From Burkholderia cepacia (GTDB lineage: Bacteria > Pseudomonadota > Gammaproteobacteria > Burkholderiales > Burkholderiaceae), in NCBI RefSeq assembly GCF_029962485.1, contig NZ_CP073638.1:3038001-3102000 (forward strand): a stretch of 64,000 nucleotides of DNA, in the 5' to 3' direction. Every line of letters starts with the position of its first letter. The first letter of the stretch is position 1. The notes below the pieces were generated by a model that did no database searches, was not told the origin of the DNA, and worked only from the letters and a program-made list of their open reading frames with translations. A program made the translations under genes and the position numbers. Positions 58,870-64,000 of this stretch are shown in pieces.

Positions 58870-60915
58870 TCAGTCGCGCGCGAGCGCATCGATCGGATCG
58901 AGCCGCGACGCGTTGCGTGCGGGCATGAAGCCGAATATCACACCGGTGAGCGTCGAGCAGACGAACGCCGTCACGATCGCGCCGACGGAGAACACCATCT
59001 TCCACTGCGCGAAGAACATCGAGAACAGCGCGCCGAGCCCGAACGACAGCGCGATGCCGATCGTGCCGCCGAGCAGGCAGACAAGTACCGCTTCGACGAG
59101 GAACTGTTGCAGGATGTCGGACTGGCGCGCGCCGACCGCCATCCGGATGCCGATCTCGCGCGTGCGCTCGGTGACCGACACCAGCATGATGTTCATCACG
59201 CCGATCCCGCCGACGACGAGCGAGATCACGGCGATCAGCGACAGCAGCAGCGTCAGCGACTGGCCGGTCTTCTCGACGGTCTTGACCACGCTGTCCATGT
59301 TGTACGTGAAGAAATCCTTGCGGCCGTGGCGCTGGATCATCAGCTTCTCGAGGCTCTTCTCGGCGGCGGCGCTCGGCTGCCCGTCGCGCACGCGCACGGT
59401 GATGCTGTCGAGATAGCGCTGGCCGAACAGATGCCCGCTCGCGGTCGTGTACGGCACCCACACGTTCAGGCTTTTCACGCTGCCGAACGCGCTCTTCTTG
59501 TCGGCCGTCACGCCGATCACGACGCACGGCACGTTGTCGACGAGGATCACGTCGCCGATCGGGTTGCGCGTCGCGCCGAACAACTTGCGGCGCGTGTTCT
59601 GGTCGATCACGGCGACCTGCGCCTGACGGCGCACCGCGTCTTCGTCGAACGCGGCGCCGAACGCGAAGCGCATCCCGCGCGCCTGGAAGAAGCGGTCGCC
59701 GACGCCGCTCACGAGCGCGTTGACGTCGACGTTGCGGTAGCGCAGCAGCAGCGTGCGCGACGTTTCGGGCGTCGCGCTGTCGACGTACGGTTGCTCGGCG
59801 AGCGCGGCGACGTCGGCCGGTACGAGCGTCTGGATCGTGTCCGCGCGGCTGTCGCCCCAGTCGGTGCCCGGATAGACGTTGATCGTGTTGGTGCCGATGC
59901 TGCCGATCTCGTCGAGCATGTAGCGCTTCGCGCCTTCGCCGACCGCGACGATCGACACGACCGACGTGATGCCGATGATGATGCCGAGCATCGTCAGCAC
60001 CGTGCGCAGCCGGTGCGACACGAGCGCGATCCACGCCATCCGGCATGCCTCGGCGAAGCGGCCCGTGCCGGCCGCGAAGCGCGGGGCGCGCGGGCCGGTA
60101 TCGGTATCGATATCGGCGCCGGCGGGCGGTGGTTCGTCGCGGCGATCGGTTGCGCACGGCGCGCCGGCTGCCGTAGCGGTGGCTTCGGCCGTATCGATGC
60201 CGGCTTCCGCGAGCGCTTCGGCGTACTGGCGGTTCGGCCGGTCGGCGACGATCTCGCCGTCGCTGATCTCGATGATGCGCCGCGCATGGCGCGCGACGGC
60301 CTTGTCGTGCGTGACGATCACGATCGTATGGCCGAGCGCGTTCAGCTCGTGCAGGATGCGGATCACGTCCTGTCCGCTTTTCGTGTCGAGCGCGCCGGTC
60401 GGTTCGTCGGCGAGGATCACCTGGCCGCCGTTCATCAGCGCGCGCGCGATGCTCACGCGCTGCTGCTGGCCGCCCGACAGCTGCCCGGGGCGATGGTGCG
60501 CGCGATCCGCGAGCCCGAGGCGCGCGAGCAGCTCGCGTGCGCGTGCGTGCCGCGCCGAGCGCGTGGTGCCCGCGTAGATCGCCGGCATTTCGAGGTTCGC
60601 GACCGCGTCGACGTGCGGCAGCAGGTGATAGCGCTGGAACACGAAGCCGAAGTGTTCGCGGCGCAGCTGCGCGAGCTCGTCGCTGTCGAGCATGTGCGTG
60701 TCGCGCCCGCCGACCGTATAGATGCCTTCGCTCGGATGATCGAGGCAGCCGAGGATGTTCATCAGCGTCGACTTGCCGGAGCCCGACGCGCCGACGATCG
60801 CGACGATCTCGCCCGCGTCGATCGACAGGTTGACGTTGTTCAGGACGACGACGTCCTTGTCGCCGGCCGGAAAGCGACGCGTGACGGCCGAGAGTTTCAG
60901 CAGGGGCTGGCTCAT
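58870..60915 (-). CDS. macB: MacB-type ABC exporter (ATPase-permease fusion)
   Basis: A 681-residue protein. The N-terminal ATPase (about residues 1-235) has Walker A GASGSGKST, signature LSGGQQQRVSIARA and Walker B VILADEP. A low-complexity linker follows (about 245-285). The permease has one membrane helix near 300, a large periplasmic domain and three helices at the C-terminus (SLTLLLSLIAVISLVVGGIGVMN). It drives efflux of macrolides, lipopeptides or siderophores in relatives. It follows macA after 2 bases. Confidence 0.95.
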   Translation of the reverse strand: MSQPLLKLSAVTRRFPAGDKDVVVLNNVNLSIDAGEIVAIVGASGSGKSTLMNILGCLDHPSEGIYTVGGRDTHMLDSDELAQLRREHFGFVFQRYHLLPHVDAVANLEMPAIYAGTTRSARHARARELLARLGLADRAHHRPGQLSGGQQQRVSIARALMNGGQVILADEPTGALDTKSGQDVIRILHELNALGHTIVIVTHDKAVARHARRIIEISDGEIVADRPNRQYAEALAEAGIDTAEATATAAGAPCATDRRDEPPPAGADIDTDTGPRAPRFAAGTGRFAEACRMAWIALVSHRLRTVLTMLGIIIGITSVVSIVAVGEGAKRYMLDEIGSIGTNTINVYPGTDWGDSRADTIQTLVPADVAALAEQPYVDSATPETSRTLLLRYRNVDVNALVSGVGDRFFQARGMRFAFGAAFDEDAVRRQAQVAVIDQNTRRKLFGATRNPIGDVILVDNVPCVVIGVTADKKSAFGSVKSLNVWVPYTTASGHLFGQRYLDSITVRVRDGQPSAAAEKSLEKLMIQRHGRKDFFTYNMDSVVKTVEKTGQSLTLLLSLIAVISLVVGGIGVMNIMLVSVTERTREIGIRMAVGARQSDILQQFLVEAVLVCLLGGTIGIALSFGLGALFSMFFAQWKMVFSVGAIVTAFVCSTLTGVIFGFMPARNASRLDPIDALARD

Positions 60916-60917
60916 CG

Positions 60918-62111
60918 TCACACCACGTCCGACAGCGGTGCGTGGTCGTCGGCGGAGGCTTCGCCGATCACGACGCGCTCGCCGTCCTTCAGGCCGGCCA
61001 GCACTTCGACGCGCACATTGTTGTTGATGCCGATGCGGATGTTGCGCGTTTCCGTGCTGCCGTCGGCGCGCAGCACGCGCACCGCATAGGCGCCGTCCTT
61101 GCGCTTCTCGCCGAGCGCGGCCGCCGGGATGCTGAGCGCGTTGCGTGCGTTGCCGAGCACGATGTTGACCTGCGCGGTCATCGAGATGCGCAGCCGGTGC
61201 TCGGGATTCGGCACGTCGAACAATGCGTTGTAGAACACCGCGGCGTTCGGTTTGGCGCTGCCTCCCGCGCCGCCGCCGAGCGTGCTTTGCGCGTCGGCGT
61301 AGTTCTGCGGCGCCGGCTCGATCGCGCGCAGCCTGCCGTAGTGACGCGTGTCCGGTTCGCCGAGGATCGTGAAATACGCGGTCTGGCCGGCGCTCACGCG
61401 GATCACGTCGGCTTCCGACACCTGCGCCTTCACGGTCATCGTGTCGAGATTCGCGAGCTTCAGGATCACCGGCGCCTGCTGCTGCGCGATCACGGTCTGG
61501 CCTTCCTGCGTGACGATCGCGACGACCTCGCCGTCGATCGGCGCGACGATGCGCGTGTAGCCGAGGTTGGCCTGCGCCGTTTCGATCTGGATGCGGGCCG
61601 AGCGGATCTGCGCGGCGAGCGACGCGAGGGTCGCGCGCTGCACGTCGAGCGTCGCGCGCGCGGCCTCGAACGACTCGCGCGACGTCGCGTCGTCGGGCAG
61701 CATCGCCTGCTGGCGCCGGAACGCGAGTTCGGCCTGCGTCACCTGCGCGGCCGTCGATTGCTGCTGCGCGCGCAGGCTCTCTTCGCTGGCACGCGCCTGG
61801 CGCAGCGCGTTTTCGGAGATCACGGGGTCGATTTCGGCGAGCCACTGGCCCTTCGTGACTTTGTCGCCGAGCTTGACCTTCAGCGTCTTCAACTGCCCCG
61901 ATACCTGCGCGCCGACGTCGACCTGCTTGAAGGCCTGCAGCGCGCCGGTCGCGAGCACCGCGTTCTCGAGATCGCCGCGCGTGACGGGCGCGGACAGGTA
62001 CTGCGGATGCTTGTCGGGCGCGCAGGCCTTCAGCGTGACGCCGGTGGCGATCGCGACGACGGCAAGGGTAGCCAGCACGATGCGCCGGCGGCGATGGGTC
62101 TTCTGGGCCAT
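60918..62111 (-). CDS. macA: MacA-type periplasmic adaptor protein
   Basis: A 397-residue membrane-fusion protein with an N-terminal membrane anchor (RIVLATLAVVAIATGVTLKA), a lipoyl half-motif (VDVGAQVSGQLKTLKVKLGD), a helical hairpin (ASEESLRAQQQSTAAQVTQAE), the second lipoyl half (YTRIVAPIDGEVVAIVTQEG) and a beta-barrel. It links MacB to the outer-membrane factor, and all three genes are in one operon. Confidence 0.94.
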   Translation of the reverse strand: MAQKTHRRRRIVLATLAVVAIATGVTLKACAPDKHPQYLSAPVTRGDLENAVLATGALQAFKQVDVGAQVSGQLKTLKVKLGDKVTKGQWLAEIDPVISENALRQARASEESLRAQQQSTAAQVTQAELAFRRQQAMLPDDATSRESFEAARATLDVQRATLASLAAQIRSARIQIETAQANLGYTRIVAPIDGEVVAIVTQEGQTVIAQQQAPVILKLANLDTMTVKAQVSEADVIRVSAGQTAYFTILGEPDTRHYGRLRAIEPAPQNYADAQSTLGGGAGGSAKPNAAVFYNALFDVPNPEHRLRISMTAQVNIVLGNARNALSIPAAALGEKRKDGAYAVRVLRADGSTETRNIRIGINNNVRVEVLAGLKDGERVVIGEASADDHAPLSDVV

Positions 62112-62379
62112 GAGAACACTGCGAGGATGAAGCGGCGCCGGCGATGCGTGCGGCCGAGCGGGACGATCCGGTCGGCGTCGCATGCCGGGCGTAGTGCCCG
62201 CGACAGCATCCGCGTTCGCATCGCGCGGGCGTGCCGAGTCGAATCAGGCGCCCATGGTAAGCGAGGATTTCGCGACAAATCGTGTGGAAATTGTGCTGAA
62301 TTGTGCGAATGCCGCGCGCGAGCGGGGGCGGGCGGCGTCGTGATGGCGGTTCCGGAAGGCGTCGCGCGCGGGCTCGTCG

Positions 62380-63108
62380 TTACCGCTGCGCGGCGACGAT
62401 CGCCATCATCGGACGATCGCGCTCCTCGTCGAGTGCGGGCATCGCGTCGACTTGCTCGGGCGTCGGCCCCCATTCGTCCAGGTGCGTGAGCGTGAAGCCG
62501 TTGCCGATCAGCAGGTTCACGAGCGTGCCGAGGGTGCGATGCTGCTTGACGATGCCCGGCGCGAGCCAGTCGGTCACGCGCTCGCCTTCGTGCTGGTACC
62601 CGTCGACCGGCCAGGATCGCTTGCCTTGCGCGTCGACGACGAAGCCGGGCCGGCGCGGTGCCGTATAAATCGGATGCTCGATCGAGAACACGAGTTGCCC
62701 GCCCGGCACGAGCGCGCGATGGATCGTGCGCAGCAGCGTGTCGAGATGCGCGATGTAGTGGAACGCGAGCGAGCTGTAGGCGAGATCGAACGCGGCGTCC
62801 GGCAACGCGAGCGTTTCGAGGTCGGCGCGACGGTATGTGATCGCCGGATGCGCGGCAGTCGATGCCGCGCGTTCGAGCATGCGCTCCGATACGTCGACGC
62901 CGAGTACGCTGGCCGCGCCGTGATCGGCCGCCCAGCGGCTGAACCAGCCGTAGCCGCAACCAAGGTCGAGCACGCTGCGGCCGCGCAGGTCGGGCAGCAA
63001 CGCACGCAGCGCGGGCCACTCGGGCGCACCGTCGAGCCCGAGAACCGAGCGGTTCAGGCGGCTGTAGCCTTCGAAGAAGGCCGGGTCGTCGTAGATGTTC
63101 TGCGTCAT
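62380..63108 (-). CDS. Class I SAM-dependent methyltransferase
   Basis: A 242-residue Methyltransf_11-type protein. Motif I is VLDLGCGYGWFSRWAA (about residues 46-61), motif II acidic end GVDVSERML, and motif IV LAYSSLAFHYIAHLDTLL. The C-terminal part with GFTLTHLDEWGPTPE is typical of a small-molecule methyltransferase group. The substrate is unknown. It is followed upstream by an HD-domain gene on the same strand. Confidence 0.9.
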   Translation of the reverse strand: MTQNIYDDPAFFEGYSRLNRSVLGLDGAPEWPALRALLPDLRGRSVLDLGCGYGWFSRWAADHGAASVLGVDVSERMLERAASTAAHPAITYRRADLETLALPDAAFDLAYSSLAFHYIAHLDTLLRTIHRALVPGGQLVFSIEHPIYTAPRRPGFVVDAQGKRSWPVDGYQHEGERVTDWLAPGIVKQHRTLGTLVNLLIGNGFTLTHLDEWGPTPEQVDAMPALDEERDRPMMAIVAAQR

Positions 63109-63163
63109 GCGTCGGGCCTCGTGCGAGCGGGGCGCGCGGTGCCGCGCGCCCGACACCGCGAGC

Positions 63164-63745
63164 TTACGCGTGCTGCCGATTCGCGTCGATCCTGCGCTGC
63201 GTGTCGGCGTCGACGATGGCGCGGATCGCGCTGAACAGCGGCGCGGCGTCGGTATGGCGGCGGCCGTAGTCGAGATTGAACGAGTAGTCGAAATCGGGCG
63301 GATTGCTGCCCTGGTTGTGCTGCAGGATTGTTTCGAGTTTGTCGAGCGCCTTCGCCGCGCGCGCTTCCGGCGACGCCGCTGCTTCGTATTCGTCCCACAG
63401 CGCGACGATCTCGTCGCGCCGTGCGCGGTCGAGCGATGCGGTCAGCGTCAGCAGGTCGTCGCGTTCGTGCGCGCTCTTGTCGGGGTGCGCGGCCTGCTCG
63501 ATCGCGGGGATGTCGCCATGCAGCGCCTCGCCGAGATCGTGGACGACGCACAGCTTCAGCAGCTTCAGCGTGTCGACGCCGGGCAGCGCGTCGGCGAACA
63601 CGAGCGCCATCAGGCATAGCCGCCAGCTGTGCTCGGCCGTGCTTTCGGGGCGGCCGCCCGATGTGTGGCCGCTGCGCAGCACGTCCTTCAGGCGTTCGGC
63701 TTCGCGCAGGAAATCGAGCCGCGCGTGGATCGTATCGGGGTTCAT
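63164..63745 (-). CDS. HD-domain phosphohydrolase (YfbR/5'-deoxynucleotidase-like)
   Basis: A 193-residue HD-domain protein. The metal ligands are visible as ESTAEHSWRLCLM (H), VVHDLGEALHGDIPA (HD), and a later D in LDKLETILQHNQG (with an Asp). Related proteins hydrolyse deoxynucleoside monophosphates or act as hydrolases of short oligonucleotides. It starts 55 bases upstream of the methyltransferase gene. Confidence 0.9.
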   Translation of the reverse strand: MNPDTIHARLDFLREAERLKDVLRSGHTSGGRPESTAEHSWRLCLMALVFADALPGVDTLKLLKLCVVHDLGEALHGDIPAIEQAAHPDKSAHERDDLLTLTASLDRARRDEIVALWDEYEAAASPEARAAKALDKLETILQHNQGSNPPDFDYSFNLDYGRRHTDAAPLFSAIRAIVDADTQRRIDANRQHA

Positions 63746-63826
63746 GGTCGGCGTCCTTGCGATGAGCCGACCAGCGTACGCCGGCCGCGCGCGGTTCGTC
63801 CACGCATGAAATATGCGCGGTGCGCG

Positions 63827-64000
63827 CTAAAGCGTCTCGACGAGCCGCGCGGCCGAACCGTCCGACAGCGTCATTCGGGTCCACCGGCATAGGCTGCCGC
63901 GGATCGGCACGACGCGCGACGCGTTCGCGCCCGTGTCGAACTCGACGCTCGGCGGCCCCGCGCGGTCATGCCAGCCGAGCGGGTCGAGCGCGGCTTCCAT
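63827..64000 (-). CDS. Unidentified protein, C-terminal end (partial at window edge)
   Basis: An open frame runs on the reverse strand from the window edge to a TAG stop at 63827 (57 codons; DPLGWHDRAGPPSVEF, ending SLCRWTRMTLSDGSAARLVE). A methionine happens to be the edge codon, so it may be complete or truncated. It has normal coding character for this genome; no family is recognised. Confidence 0.45.
   Translation of the reverse strand: MEAALDPLGWHDRAGPPSVEFDTGANASRVVPIRGSLCRWTRMTLSDGSAARLVETL

Overview
This looks like about 64 kb of accessory-rich chromosome from a Burkholderia species, probably of the Burkholderia cepacia complex. The reasons are: very high GC with G/C-ending codons; many LysR and AraC regulators sitting beside small metabolic operons; and a dialkylglycine decarboxylase/regulator pair (dgdA/dgdR) whose length and active-site numbering match the characterised B. 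cepacia enzyme. The mix of catabolic, efflux and regulatory genes with a single tRNA suggests a secondary chromosome, but that is inference. I see no CRISPR array, insertion sequence, phage gene or rRNA.

Layout. 1-0.9 kb: end of a branched-chain amino-acid ABC transporter (livG tail, livF) and its terminator. 0.9-4.8 kb: a LysR gene divergent from a compact operon of an EgtD-like methyltransferase, a 2-oxoglutarate/Fe(II) oxygenase and a drug/metabolite exporter; this is the best candidate for an undescribed small-molecule pathway. 4.9-7.0 kb: a VOC protein, a broken DUF2000 remnant, a lower-GC nucleotidyltransferase/HEPN toxin-antitoxin-like pair behind four GTAGC-N7-GCTAC palindromes, then an intact DUF2000 gene. 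7-11.7 kb: isochorismatase-like hydrolase, MaoC, SDR and their regulators. 11.8-15.7 kb: dgdA/dgdR and a DAACS symporter. 16.4-21.6 kb: secreted beta-helix protein, a LuxR-type response regulator, a FlhD/FlhC pair and a hybrid sensor kinase. 21.9-24.0 kb: GlxA-type regulator, quinone oxidoreductase, tRNA-Leu(GAG). 24.2-31.7 kb: LRR-kinase fusion, LysE exporter, copper-handling operon, SRPBCC protein, ferredoxin, AcoR-like sigma-54 activator and small proteins. 32-35.3 kb: a TPR protein with an apparently inactive protease domain, and a purine permease. 36-38.1 kb: small proteins and two tandem DUF2917 genes, each preceded by the same promoter, micro-ORF and intrinsic-terminator leader. 38.2-41.9 kb: an operon of a PF10118 hydrolase, a hydrolase-SDR fusion and an M24 peptidase. 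42.3-46 kb: HAD phosphatase and a slipin/NfeD pair. 46.1-54.8 kb: an AraC regulator divergent from a complete valine/isobutyrate catabolic operon. 54.8-57.4 kb: LysR and MFS pump. 57.5-62.1 kb: a MacA-MacB-outer-membrane-factor efflux operon. 62.4-64 kb: methyltransferase, HD-domain phosphohydrolase and a partial gene.

The observations most worth following are the methyltransferase/oxygenase/exporter operon, the duplicated attenuator-like leaders of the DUF2917 genes, the nucleotidyltransferase/HEPN module with its phased operators between two DUF2000 copies, and the FlhDC pair embedded in a two-component system.
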